Of a stretch of 64,000 nt of DNA, positions 15,249 through 23,456 are shown piece after piece (position 1 is the stretch's first letter; every line of letters begins with the position of its first letter). The stretch is from Shewanella carassii (GTDB taxonomy: Bacteria; Pseudomonadota; Gammaproteobacteria; Enterobacterales; Shewanellaceae). The notes below the pieces were generated by a model. The model was not told where the DNA came from, did not search any database, and worked only from the letters and a program-made list of their open reading frames with translations. The position numbers and the translations under genes were made by a program. The stretch covers positions 20,833-84,832 of the forward strand of contig NZ_NGVS01000045.1 in the NCBI RefSeq assembly GCF_002777975.1. The letters run 5' to 3'.

Positions 15249-17219
15249 TTAAACGCCCAGATTCTGCTTCAGGAAGTTGAGCATTTTCTGATAGTAGATG
15301 GCTCTGTGGCTTTCATCGTAGAAACCGTGGCCCTCATCATCCATGATGATTTTCTGGTAGGGGTAGTTACGCTTCTTGAGCGCATCTTCCAGGGCTTCAA
15401 ACTGCTCTATGGGGGCGCGCTCATCATTGCCGCCGTGCACAAGCAGCAGATTGGCCTTGAGCTTGTCGACGTTGCGAGTGGGCGACATGGCACGCAGCAC
15501 GGCTTGGTCCTGACCAAGCACAGTTCGCAGGTAGCTGGTACCCGAGTCACGTTCCTGCACGTCACCTTCTTTAAACATCATTTCCAGATCGTACACCCCG
15601 GCAAAGCCGATGGCGCACTTGAACAGATCCGGCTCCATGACCGAGCTTTGCAGCGCGCTGTAGCCGCCAAAGCTGCCGCCGACGATACAGATGCGCTGCT
15701 TGTCCACTATGCCTTGATCTATCAAATGGCGGGTGGCGTCTATGATGTCGTACTGAATTTCACTGCCCCACTTGCGGTAGCCCGCTTGCTGGAAGGCTTC
15801 GCCGTAACCACCCGAACCGCGGAAGTTAACCTGCAGTACGGCTATGCCCTGATTGGCCAGCATCTGGTTTTGAGGATCAAAGCCCCAGCTGTCCCTGACA
15901 TAGTGTGGGCCGCCGTGCGGGTTGACCACCAAAGGCAACTGCTTGGGATCTTTGCCGGGTGGCAAGGTCAGGTAGGCCTGAATCGTCATGCCATCACGCA
16001 CCTTGATATCCATGGGTTTCACTTCGGCCATTTGGGCCGGATCTATGCTTTCCATGGTACGCAGCAGGTGTCTGAGTTTGACCGCTTTAGTGTCAAACAG
16101 ATAGTAGTCGCCCGGGTTGCGGTCGTTGAAGGCCAGAATGATCATCTTGTCGGCATTGCGGGTCTCGCTGATGATGCGCACCTGGTGCCCCGGCAGGCTG
16201 GCCAGCAGTTGCTTCAGATACACAGCATGTTGATCTTCAGAGTCAACAAAGGCGTAGGTTGGGTAACCGTTGGCAAACTCCACCGCATAGAGCTGTTTGT
16301 TCTGGCCGTTGATCCAGAAGTTGTCCGGCTCGACTCTGGCGTCATTGACCATCATCTTCTTTTCACCGGTTTTCAGGTTGACCCGATACACGGCCTTGGG
16401 CTCACCGGCCTGAGACGCGGCGGCATAGACGCTGTTGGGATCTTCGGTAAAGGAGATTGGGGTAAAGTCCTTCAGACCTATGTTCAGCTTGTCGGTGTCA
16501 ATCCATTCACCGTCGTTACGGTAGAAAATCCGGGTGTTGTTGCTTTTGTCCTGACCGGCCACAAAGCGCACTTCACCGTCATCATCTGTCATGAAGCTGG
16601 CCATTCCTATGGGAGAGCGGGTGATTTTCTTGCGGGTGCCACGGTAGACATCAACCCGATAGACATCCTGTAACTGTTCATAATCCAGGCTGCGACCGCC
16701 GTTCCAGGGGATGGCGTTGACCAACATATAGCGGTCATCATCCGGCAAGGGGTCGAGCACATAGGCAGTGGCCTGGATGGCGGTATTTTTCTTCAGGTGG
16801 GAACCGGTTTGTTGCTGGCCGGAATTGTAACCGAACAGATAGGCGACCTTGGAGCCATCGGCGTTCACCGCCATCAACTCACCATAGTAGAGCGGGCGAT
16901 CATCCCAACCCTTGAGGTATTCCTTGGCGACCACGACACGTTCATCGTTGACCCAGGAATAACTGCCCACTTGGGCGTTGCCCGGGAAATAAACTATGTG
17001 CTTGGCACTGAGGTCTTCAGTATTGAGGATCAGTAGCTTATCTTTTCCTTCGTGATTCATGATCACGCTGAGATAGTCACCTGAGGGGGAGATTTTGACA
17101 TTGGTGTATTGCGCCCCCTGGCTGAAAATTTCTGCCGGCGTGGGCGCTTGATTGCTCTGGGCCAAAGCGAGAGCGGGTGCCAGCAGTAACGTGCCGGCCA
17201 ACAAAGGTTGGAACTTCAT
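15249..17219 (-). CDS. Secreted S9 family (prolyl oligopeptidase-type) peptidase
   Basis: A 656-residue exported serine peptidase. A signal peptide (about 1-20, ending ALALAQ) is followed by a beta-propeller-like region to about 400 and an alpha/beta hydrolase domain. The catalytic triad is readable: GGSFGGYS (Ser516), GGNDER (Asp599), DEGHGFYDE (His631), and the oxyanion segment NPHGGPHYVRDSWGFDP is present. It probably degrades peptides in the periplasm or outside the cell. ATG has AAGGATG upstream. Single-gene unit with its own terminator. Confidence 0.9.
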   Translation of the reverse strand: MKFQPLLAGTLLLAPALALAQSNQAPTPAEIFSQGAQYTNVKISPSGDYLSVIMNHEGKDKLLILNTEDLSAKHIVYFPGNAQVGSYSWVNDERVVVAKEYLKGWDDRPLYYGELMAVNADGSKVAYLFGYNSGQQQTGSHLKKNTAIQATAYVLDPLPDDDRYMLVNAIPWNGGRSLDYEQLQDVYRVDVYRGTRKKITRSPIGMASFMTDDDGEVRFVAGQDKSNNTRIFYRNDGEWIDTDKLNIGLKDFTPISFTEDPNSVYAAASQAGEPKAVYRVNLKTGEKKMMVNDARVEPDNFWINGQNKQLYAVEFANGYPTYAFVDSEDQHAVYLKQLLASLPGHQVRIISETRNADKMIILAFNDRNPGDYYLFDTKAVKLRHLLRTMESIDPAQMAEVKPMDIKVRDGMTIQAYLTLPPGKDPKQLPLVVNPHGGPHYVRDSWGFDPQNQMLANQGIAVLQVNFRGSGGYGEAFQQAGYRKWGSEIQYDIIDATRHLIDQGIVDKQRICIVGGSFGGYSALQSSVMEPDLFKCAIGFAGVYDLEMMFKEGDVQERDSGTSYLRTVLGQDQAVLRAMSPTRNVDKLKANLLLVHGGNDERAPIEQFEALEDALKKRNYPYQKIIMDDEGHGFYDESHRAIYYQKMLNFLKQNLGV

Positions 17220-17301
17220 TTGACATCCTTGTGTTTATTATAAGTAACCCATGTTTGTTCAATGTTAATGAAATGCTTGGGTTTGGACAAGGCTAAATCC
17301 A

Positions 17302-17329
17302 TAAAAAAAGGACGGTTTTTACCGTCCTT
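17302..17329 (-). terminator. Terminator of the coaBC-dut-slmA operon
   Basis: AAGGACGGT and ACCGTCCTT form a perfect 9-base stem; on the minus strand a T7 run follows, 20 bases after the slmA stop. Confidence 0.88.
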
Positions 17330-17348
17330 GATCTCGAAAACAGGGGGC

Positions 17349-17942
17349 TCAGCTCTGTAATAACTGGCTTTGAATAAACTGCCACTGCTCCTCGAAGTGA
17401 GCCGTTGGCTTGAGCTTGAATTCACTGCGAACAAACTGGGCAATACGGCCTTCGGCCACGGCCAACAGCAGGTTTGCCAGAATGGCTTCATCCAGGGCGA
17501 ATTTTTGCCCTTCTCGCAGGGATTTTTCCCGCAGGATTTGCTTCAGGTGGGTTTCCAACTTGGCAAACAACAGGTTGATCCGCTCTCTGAGCCGCTCATT
17601 TTCGCCCAGCAGGGCATCACCGCTCAGTACCCGGGAGATCCCTGGGTTGCGCTCGGCAAACACCAATAACAGCTGCAGTGCCTGTTGGCAGCGTTTCATG
17701 GTGTCTTTCTCTTCATCCATGATGAGGTTGATGCGTGACAGCAGAGAGTCTTCAATAAACTCAATCAGGCCTTCAAACATCCGCGCCTTGCTGGGAAAGT
17801 GGCGATAGAGCGCCGCTTCCGACACGCCAACTTCCGAGGCCAACTTGGCAGTGGTAATCCTTTGCCCCGGATTGGTTTCCAGCATTCTGGCAAGGGATTG
17901 GAGTATGTGTTCACGACGATTGATTTTTTCTTTTACAGCCAT
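17349..17942 (-). CDS. slmA: Nucleoid occlusion factor SlmA
   Basis: A 197-residue TetR-family DNA-binding protein that blocks FtsZ ring assembly over the nucleoid. The TetR helix-turn-helix RITTAKLASEVGVSEAALYR followed by HFPSKARMFEGLIEFIEDSLLSRINLI is nearly identical to E. coli SlmA. The start MAVKEKINRREHILQSL matches the family; seven earlier codons are in frame. Third gene of coaBC-dut-slmA, the E. coli order. Confidence 0.95.
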   Translation of the reverse strand: MAVKEKINRREHILQSLARMLETNPGQRITTAKLASEVGVSEAALYRHFPSKARMFEGLIEFIEDSLLSRINLIMDEEKDTMKRCQQALQLLLVFAERNPGISRVLSGDALLGENERLRERINLLFAKLETHLKQILREKSLREGQKFALDEAILANLLLAVAEGRIAQFVRSEFKLKPTAHFEEQWQFIQSQLLQS

Positions 17943-17966
17943 GTTTCGCTCTGTCAGTGGCAAGAA

Positions 17967-18425
17967 TTATTGAGTGCCTGAATGGCCGAAGCCACCTTCG
18001 CCTCTGTCCGAGGTGTCAAATTCATCCACCAGTTTGAACTGGGCTTGAACGACGGGCACAAACACCAATTGGGCCAAGCGGTCACCTATCTCCAGGGTGA
18101 AAGGTGTCTGGCTGCGGTTCCAGCAGGAAACCATCAGCGGGCCCTGATAGTCAGAGTCGATAAGGCCGACCAAGTTGCCGAGCACTATGCCGTTTTTGTG
18201 GCCCAGACCCGAGCGGGGCAGGATCACCGCCGCCAGAGAAGGGTCGGCCACATGAACCGCAATTCCGGTCGGGATCAATACAGTTTCACCCGGGGCTATG
18301 GTGATGCTGGTGTCCAGCATGGCGCGTAGATCCATGCCGGCACTGCCTGGGGTCGCATAGCTTGGCAGCGGAAATTCACTGCCAATACGCGAGTCGAGAA
18401 TTTTCAGTTCTATGGGTGTTTTCAT
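17967..18425 (-). CDS. dut: dUTP diphosphatase
   Basis: The 152-residue trimeric dUTPase hydrolyses dUTP to dUMP, keeping uracil out of DNA and supplying thymidylate synthesis. The motifs AGMDLRA, PRSGLGHKNG, GLIDSDYQGPL, DRLAQLVFVPV and the C-terminal arm DRGEGGFGHSGTQ are complete. Its ATG overlaps the coaBC stop by four bases (ATGA), showing translational coupling. Confidence 0.97.
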   Translation of the reverse strand: MKTPIELKILDSRIGSEFPLPSYATPGSAGMDLRAMLDTSITIAPGETVLIPTGIAVHVADPSLAAVILPRSGLGHKNGIVLGNLVGLIDSDYQGPLMVSCWNRSQTPFTLEIGDRLAQLVFVPVVQAQFKLVDEFDTSDRGEGGFGHSGTQ

Positions 18426-19618
18426 GAGTTGTTTTTATGCTTCGCTATCAGGATCAGCAACTGTTTGGCCAGGCTCAACTTGTCGGTGGCCGGCAGTTCA
18501 TCACAACCTGTTGCAGAAAATACTTTCAGAGCATTCCGGTCGGCATTGAAACCCTGACCCGGAACAGACACATCGTTGGCGGCAATCATATCGAGTTTCT
18601 TGCGCTTGAGCTTGTCACGCGCGTAGGTCTCCACTTCATGGGTTTCTGCCGCAAAACCCACGGTAAAGGGCCGGATAGAATGGCTGGCGACCGTGGCCAG
18701 AATATCCGGGTTACGCACCAGTGCCAATGCCATGGTTTCGGAAGATTTTTTTATTTTGGCTTCGGCGACATCGGCGACACGATAGTCTGCCACTGCGGCG
18801 CAGCCAATAAAAATATCCTGTTGTTCCACCCGTTGCATCACGGCATCGAGCATCTCTTTGGCCGATTGCACATCGACTCGGGTCACCCCTGCCGGGGTAG
18901 CCAAATTAACCGGGCCGCTGACCAGAGTCACTTCGGCGCCCATCTGCGCCGCTGCGGTGGCCAGTGCAAACCCCATCTTGCCTGAGCTGTGGTTGGAGAT
19001 ATAACGCACAGGATCTATCGCTTCGCGGGTCGGTCCGGCAGTCAGCAGCAGCTTTTGGCCTGCCAACAGCTGTGGCTCAAAGCAAGCGGCGGCTCGCTGG
19101 GCGATATCATTGGGTTCCAGCATACGCCCCGGGCCGACTTCACCACAGGCTTGGCTGCCGCTATCTGGGCCCCAGATACCATAACCGCGCTCGGCCAGCA
19201 CCTTGAGGTTGTCCTGGGTCGCTACGTTTTGGTACATCTGTTGGTTCATCGCCGGGCAGAGCATCACCTTAGCCGCCGTTGCTAGGCAGGTGGTGGTGAT
19301 CAGTTCATCGGCCATACCGGCACGAATGCGGGCCAACAGGTTGGCGGTAGCGGGGGCAATGATAACCAGATCGGCCCAGCGGGCCAATTCGATATGCCCC
19401 ATGGCAGCTTCGGCCGCCGGATCCAGCAGATCTGAGGCCACAGGATGGCCGGATAACGCCTGCAAGGTCAGCGGGGTAATGAATTCCATGGCGCTCTGGC
19501 TCATGACGACTCTGACTTCGGCACCTCTGTCCTGCAGACGCCGTACCAAATCGGCACTCTTGTAGGCGGCAATGCCACCGCCAATCCCCAAGAGGATTTT
19601 TTTATGCTTCAGGCTCAT
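18422..19618 (-). CDS. coaBC: Bifunctional phosphopantothenoylcysteine decarboxylase/synthase
   Basis: A 398-residue fusion enzyme performing two coenzyme A steps. The N-terminal flavin decarboxylase domain has GIGGGIAAYKSADLVRRL, PAMNQQM and the active-site cysteine near GSQACGEVGPGRM; the C-terminal synthase domain has TAGPTREAIDPVRYISNHSSGKMG and AAVADYR. ATG 19618 (MSLKHKKILLG) fits the family N terminus; the 42 further open codons upstream run into the divergent radC promoter region. First gene of coaBC-dut-slmA. Confidence 0.95.
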   Translation of the reverse strand: MSLKHKKILLGIGGGIAAYKSADLVRRLQDRGAEVRVVMSQSAMEFITPLTLQALSGHPVASDLLDPAAEAAMGHIELARWADLVIIAPATANLLARIRAGMADELITTTCLATAAKVMLCPAMNQQMYQNVATQDNLKVLAERGYGIWGPDSGSQACGEVGPGRMLEPNDIAQRAAACFEPQLLAGQKLLLTAGPTREAIDPVRYISNHSSGKMGFALATAAAQMGAEVTLVSGPVNLATPAGVTRVDVQSAKEMLDAVMQRVEQQDIFIGCAAVADYRVADVAEAKIKKSSETMALALVRNPDILATVASHSIRPFTVGFAAETHEVETYARDKLKRKKLDMIAANDVSVPGQGFNADRNALKVFSATGCDELPATDKLSLAKQLLILIAKHKNNS

Positions 19619-19746
19619 AGAGACAATCAACTGATGGTAATTGGCGGCTAAGATATCACAAAGCCCCCCCGACTTGGCAGGATGCAGCTTCAAAAATCTC
19701 GACCATAATTGAAACAAAGTATAGGGCACAGGGACGGGAGCCAAGG

Positions 19747-20424
19747 ATGGGGATCAGAGACTGGCCGACAGGCGAGGGACCCAGGGAAAAGTTGTTGCAG
19801 CAGGGAGCCAAGGGCCTGAGTGATGCCGAGTTACTGGCGGTCTTACTGCGTAACGGCCTGGCGGGGCAGAGTGCGGTCGAATTAGCCAGAGATTTGCTCG
19901 CGGCATTCGGTTCACTGCGGCAACTCTTGGTGGCACCACTGAATCAGGTTGCCCGAATTCCGGGAATGGGACCGGTAAAATATACCCAATTGCAGGCCGC
20001 GGCCGAACTTTCGAGGCGAATTTCCCGGGAAAAGCTGCAAAGAGGGGCGGTTTTGACAAATCCGGATTTGACTCGCGACTATTTAATGAGACAATTAGCG
20101 GACCGTGCCACCGAGGTGTTTGCGATTCTGTTGCTGGACAGCCAGCACCGAGTGATCCAATTCGTGGAATTATTCCATGGCACCCTGGACTCTGCATCCG
20201 TCTATCCACGAGAGGTGGTTAGGCTGGTGCTGGAAAAACAGGCCGCGGCGGTCATAGTTTGCCATAATCACCCGTCCGGCGTGGCTGAGCCCAGCCAGGC
20301 TGACAGGCGAATTACTGAGCGGTTGAAATGTGCGCTCGCAACCATAGATGTTTCACTTCTGGATCATATGGTTGTAGGGGATTGCGAGATAGTTTCCTTC
20401 GCAGAACGCGGATGGATGGATTGA
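19747..20424 (+). CDS. radC: RadC family JAB1/MPN protein
   Basis: A 225-residue protein. An N-terminal helix-hairpin-helix region (SDAELLAVLLRNG, RIPGMGPVKYTQLQAAAEL) precedes a JAMM domain with the metal motif HNHPSGVAEPSQAD. The E. coli protein was once linked to repair, but its biochemical role is unsettled. It sits divergent from coaBC and upstream of rpmB, the E. coli arrangement. Confidence 0.94.
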   Translation: MGIRDWPTGEGPREKLLQQGAKGLSDAELLAVLLRNGLAGQSAVELARDLLAAFGSLRQLLVAPLNQVARIPGMGPVKYTQLQAAAELSRRISREKLQRGAVLTNPDLTRDYLMRQLADRATEVFAILLLDSQHRVIQFVELFHGTLDSASVYPREVVRLVLEKQAAAVIVCHNHPSGVAEPSQADRRITERLKCALATIDVSLLDHMVVGDCEIVSFAERGWMD

Positions 20425-20432
20425 TCCATCGC

Positions 20433-20461
20433 TTGATCTTTCCTCAGTTATCCTGTATAAC
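20433..20461 (+). promoter_or_regulatory. Promoter of rpmBG
   Basis: TTGATC, a 17-base spacer and TATAAC, with TG directly before the -10, form a good sigma70 promoter 86 bases before rpmB. Confidence 0.6.
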
Positions 20462-20474
20462 ATGCGCCCTCTTT

Positions 20475-20503
20475 GTGCCTCGGGCGACGGCCATACGAGG
20501 CAC
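20475..20503 (+). promoter_or_regulatory. Hairpin in the rpmB 5' leader
   Basis: GTGCCTCG (20475-20482) and CGAGGCAC (20496-20503) form a perfect 8-base stem in the transcribed leader between the promoter and rpmB. It lacks a T run, so it is not a terminator; it could be a protein-binding or stability element. Confidence 0.5.
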
Positions 20504-20546
20504 ATTAATGCTCGAGCGTTAAAATTGTTTTTTGGAGAAGATTGAC

Positions 20547-20783
20547 ATGTCAAGAGTATGCCAAGTTACTGGCAAGCGACCAATGGTTGGTAACAACCGT
20601 TCGCACGCAAAAAACGCAACTCGTCGTCGTTTTTTACCTAACCTGCAGAACCACCGTTTCTGGTTAGAAGACGAAAAGCGTTTCGTACAATTGCGCGTTT
20701 CTACCAAGGGTATGCGCATTATCGACAAGAAAGGTATCGAAGTCGTTGTTGCTGAACTTCGTGCCCGTGGCGAGAAGGTGTAA
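20547..20783 (+). CDS. rpmB: 50S ribosomal protein L28
   Basis: The 78-residue L28 protein (MSRVCQVTGKRPMVGNNRSH, RRRFLPNLQNHRFW, LRVSTKGMRIIDKKGI) is full length. ATG 20547 follows TTGGAGAAG; an ATG five codons earlier overlaps that ribosome site and is rejected. It is cotranscribed with rpmG six bases downstream. Confidence 0.97.
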   Translation: MSRVCQVTGKRPMVGNNRSHAKNATRRRFLPNLQNHRFWLEDEKRFVQLRVSTKGMRIIDKKGIEVVVAELRARGEKV

Positions 20784-20789
20784 TAGAAA

Positions 20790-20963
20790 ATGGCTAAAGC
20801 TAAAGGCAATCGTGAGAAGATCAAGCTGGTTTCAAGCGCCAAGACTGGTCACTTCTACACTACCGACAAGAACAAGCGTAACATGCCTGAGAAAATGGAG
20901 ATCAAAAAGTTTGATCCCGTAGTTCGTCAGCACGTTATCTACAAAGAAGCCAAAATCAAGTAA
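20790..20963 (+). CDS. rpmG: 50S ribosomal protein L33
   Basis: The 57-codon frame encodes L33: MAKAKGNREKIKLVSSAKTG, HFYTTDKNKRN, KMEIKKFDPVVRQHVIYKEAKIK. It lacks the CxxC pairs, so it is the zinc-independent form. Starts six bases after the rpmB stop. Confidence 0.97.
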   Translation: MAKAKGNREKIKLVSSAKTGHFYTTDKNKRNMPEKMEIKKFDPVVRQHVIYKEAKIK

Positions 20964-20988
20964 TCCACTTGGTATTTGCATTCTTGGA

Positions 20989-21015
20989 AAGCCCCTCTCG
21001 CAGGGGCTTTTTTTT
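20989..21015 (+). terminator. Terminator of rpmBG
   Basis: AAGCCCCT / AGGGGCTT stem with a 5-base loop followed by T8. Confidence 0.9.
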
Positions 21016-21159
21016 GATTTGAATTTGGCCGCCGCGGCCGTAGTCGAGCCGGTTTGGCTCTCGTTGCCCTTAAGCTTATCTCCTTTGTCACCAAGCTGCC
21101 GCTATCACCTTCAATCCACTAGTCCTGAGTTATTCCGCAAGAGTTCGGCTGCTGGCCTT

Positions 21160-21233
21160 CTGCGGTTCAGGTGGATTCATACTTTCTAAACAGATCCCTG
21201 CTATACCTTTCTATGCAATCACTTGAACCGCAG
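21160..21233. repeat. Long imperfect inverted repeat upstream of argA
   Basis: CTGCGGTTCAGGTGGATTCAT (21160-21180) pairs with the segment at 21213-21233 (reading ATGCAATCACTTGAACCGCAG); the outer 14 bases match at 13 positions and the inner part matches with one bulge on each side. The loop is 32 bases. It lies in a 473-base gene-free stretch (20964-21436) that otherwise contains only the rpmBG terminator and the ARG boxes. Confidence 0.6.
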
Positions 21234-21325
21234 CGGCGAATATTTACTCGGTTTGAGTCTCAGGGGGGTGATGCTGGATATGGCTTACCCTTCATGTGAA
21301 TAGTTAGAGATTTAAAATAAGTATT

Positions 21326-21343
21326 TGTGCAAATAAATTCTTT
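21326..21343. promoter_or_regulatory. ARG box 1 (ArgR operator)
   Basis: TGTGCAAATAAATTCTTT fits the 18-base ArgR consensus (TGAATxxxxATTCA core, here TGCAAATAAATTCT). It is paired with a second box three bases downstream, the spacing typical for an ArgR hexamer. Confidence 0.65.
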
Positions 21344-21346
21344 TTA

Positions 21347-21364
21347 AGTGAATTTAAATGCATT
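21347..21364. promoter_or_regulatory. ARG box 2 (ArgR operator)
   Basis: AGTGAATTTAAATGCATT carries the TGAAT....ATGCA core. Together with box 1 and the 3-base gap it forms a standard tandem operator, so arginine should repress argA through ArgR. Confidence 0.7.
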
Positions 21365-21436
21365 ACTATGTTATCCGTGCCACGGGGGTGGCATTCATTT
21401 TATGTCGGCTTTAACGAGTGTGAGGTAAATCCCAAG

Positions 21437-22756
21437 GTGCGTACCACAGAATTGGTTGATGGTTTTCGTCATTCTGCTCCCTATGTCAATGCTCACAGGG
21501 GCAAGACATTTGTTGTGATGTTGGGGGGCGAGGCGTTGGCTCAGCCTAAGTTTCGCTCCATCATCAATGATGTTGCTCTGCTGCATAGCCTGGGGATCAA
21601 GGTGGTATTGGTCTATGGCGCCCGGCCACAGATAGACGAAGCCTTGGCTAACAATCAGATTGAGCCTGCCTACCATCAAGGCGTGCGGATCACCGATGAA
21701 ACCACTCTCAAGGTCATTAAGCAGGTAGCCGGTTCTTTGCAGTTTGATATTACAGCTAGGTTGTCCATGAGCCTGTCGAACACGCCGATGCAGGGCGCAC
21801 AGATCAACGTGGTCAGTGGTAACTTTGTCATCGCCCAGCCTTTGGGGGTCGACAATGGTATTGACTATTGCCTCTCCGGCAAGGTGCGCCGTATCGATGT
21901 TCAGGGACTCAAACGGCAGATGGAAAACAACTGCATCATCCTGATGGGGCCGATAGCGGCTTCGGTCACCGGCGAGAGTTTTAACCTCACCGCCGAAGAA
22001 GTGGCGACTCAGGTGGCTATCAAACTCAAGGCCGACAAGATGATCGGCTTCAGCTCCCAGAATGGTATTTTGGATCGCAACGGTGATGTTATTGCCGAGC
22101 TGATGCCCAACGATGCCCAGAAAATTCTCGAGAAACTGGCCGGCCAGGGTGAAGGCTGTGTCGGCACCATGGCATTTCTCAAGGCCAGTATTGATGCCTG
22201 TCGCAGCGGTGTGCCCCGTTGCCATCTGGTCAGCTATCTGGAAGATGGTGCCCTGTTGCAGGAACTCTTCTCCCGTGAGGGCATAGGTACCCAGATAGTC
22301 ACAGAGAGTGCCGAGCGCTTGCGGCGCGCATCCATTGCCGATATTGGCGGCATACTCAACCTGATCCGCCCGCTGGAAGAGCAGGGGATCCTGGTGCGTC
22401 GCTCCCGCGAGCAACTGGAGATAGAAATAGAGCAGTTTATGCTGATTGAGCGTGATGGACTGGTGATAGGCTGCGCGGCGCTCTATCCCTTTGAAGAGGA
22501 CAACGCCGGCGAGTTTGCCTGTCTGGTGGTGCATCCTGACTATCGCGATGCCGATCGCGGTAGCCTGCTGTTGCAAAACATCATAGGCCAGGCCAAGGTG
22601 CGTGGTTATTCCAGACTGTTTGCGCTGACGACCCGCAGCATTCACTGGTTCCTGGAACACGGCTTTGAGCTGGTGGAGGTAGATGCTTTGCCGAGTAAGA
22701 AGAAGCAGCTCTATAACTACCAGCGTCGCTCCAAAATTTTGGCGCTTGATCTGTAA
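21437..22756 (+). CDS. argA: N-acetylglutamate synthase
   Basis: The enzyme makes N-acetylglutamate from glutamate and acetyl-CoA, the first step of arginine synthesis. An amino-acid-kinase-like domain (GKTFVVMLGGEAL, VVLVYGARPQID, ARLSMSLSNTPMQGAQINVVSG, the feedback site) is followed by a GNAT domain (about 290-430; VHPDYRDADRGSLLLQNI, TTRSIHWFLEHGFE). The frame is open from an ATG at 21368, but E. coli ArgA begins shortly before KTELVEGFRHS. GTG 21437 (VRTTELVDGFRHS), with TGAGGT ten bases before, is chosen and gives 439 residues. The 5' end is therefore uncertain by up to 23 codons. Confidence 0.92.
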   Translation: MRTTELVDGFRHSAPYVNAHRGKTFVVMLGGEALAQPKFRSIINDVALLHSLGIKVVLVYGARPQIDEALANNQIEPAYHQGVRITDETTLKVIKQVAGSLQFDITARLSMSLSNTPMQGAQINVVSGNFVIAQPLGVDNGIDYCLSGKVRRIDVQGLKRQMENNCIILMGPIAASVTGESFNLTAEEVATQVAIKLKADKMIGFSSQNGILDRNGDVIAELMPNDAQKILEKLAGQGEGCVGTMAFLKASIDACRSGVPRCHLVSYLEDGALLQELFSREGIGTQIVTESAERLRRASIADIGGILNLIRPLEEQGILVRRSREQLEIEIEQFMLIERDGLVIGCAALYPFEEDNAGEFACLVVHPDYRDADRGSLLLQNIIGQAKVRGYSRLFALTTRSIHWFLEHGFELVEVDALPSKKKQLYNYQRRSKILALDL

Positions 22757-22762
22757 AAACCG

Positions 22763-22779
22763 GCCCCGCTCAGCGGGGC
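22763..22779 (+). terminator. Probable terminator of argA
   Basis: GCCCCGCT/AGCGGGGC forms a perfect 8-base stem soon after the argA stop. It is followed by TCTTTG, a short U-poor tail, so termination may be partial. Confidence 0.6.
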
Positions 22780-22871
22780 TCTTTGTAAGCAGGCGTATTC
22801 CATTTGTTGACATATTATGTCTTTAGCTCCTAAGCTAAGCCCACTTATGCCTATCCATTAAGGAGCGAGAG

Positions 22872-23402
22872 ATGAACAGTGGAAGTTACGAGTTGGCGCC
22901 ATTGACCGGCGTCGCCAGTGGCAGCTTTATCGCCTTGATACTGATGTTGGCGGCCATCTTGCTGCTGATCCGCATTCGGAAGATGCCGACAATGGCCAAG
23001 AGCGCCGCCTCGGGTTTACTGTTGGTAACACTGGCGGGATCTGTGTGGGTATTTTGGCAGGCGCAGGCATCCAAGGTGGAATTGACGGCTCAAAGCCTGG
23101 TGGTCGAGGTGCCATTCTACGGCCAGAGCCTGGCTCCAGAGCATCTGCGTATCTCAGAGGCGAAAGTGATTAATCTCGGCGATGCCAGCGGCCCCAGGCT
23201 TGGCATGCGTACCCAGGGCATAGGCCTACCCGGTTACACCCTGGGGTGGTATCGGCTCAATGATGGCAGCAAAGCGTTTGTGGCTCTGACGGAAAAAGAT
23301 AGCGTCTTGTTACTGCCGACCGACCTTGGTTACAGCCTGCTGCTGAGTATGCCCGAGGCGGAGAGTTTGCTTAAGGGGCTGGGGCAGAATCTGCCGGGAT
23401 AA
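22872..23402 (+). CDS. Two-segment membrane protein with PH-like domain
   Basis: A 176-residue protein with two hydrophobic helices (about 18-34 and 48-66) followed by a soluble region (about 70-176) whose pattern (VEVPFYGQSL..LRISEAKVINL..RTQGIGLPGYTLGWYRL..KAFVALTEKDSVLLLPTDLGYSLLLSM) resembles bacterial PH-domain proteins. AAGGAGCGAGAG precedes the ATG. Function is unknown; it stands alone and convergent to rarD. Confidence 0.75.
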   Translation: MNSGSYELAPLTGVASGSFIALILMLAAILLLIRIRKMPTMAKSAASGLLLVTLAGSVWVFWQAQASKVELTAQSLVVEVPFYGQSLAPEHLRISEAKVINLGDASGPRLGMRTQGIGLPGYTLGWYRLNDGSKAFVALTEKDSVLLLPTDLGYSLLLSMPEAESLLKGLGQNLPG

Positions 23403-23418
23403 AGGTTGAATATTGCTT

Positions 23419-23449
23419 AACCGGCCCGGAAACTCCATCCGGGCCGGTT
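23419..23449. terminator. Hairpin between PH-like gene and rarD
   Basis: A perfect 12-base stem (AACCGGCCCGGA / TCCGGGCCGGTT) lies between convergent genes. U tracts are poor on both sides, so it may act as a bidirectional barrier or mRNA end stabiliser. Confidence 0.6.
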
Positions 23450-23456
23450 GTGTTTG

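Noticed and set aside
14340..16673. 777-codon plus-strand open frame
   Set aside because: It is antisense to folE and the S9 peptidase, both of which have full family motifs; its sequence has no recognisable domain.
21395..22813. 472-codon minus-strand open frame
   Set aside because: Antisense shadow of argA, which is strongly supported by motifs and ARG boxes.
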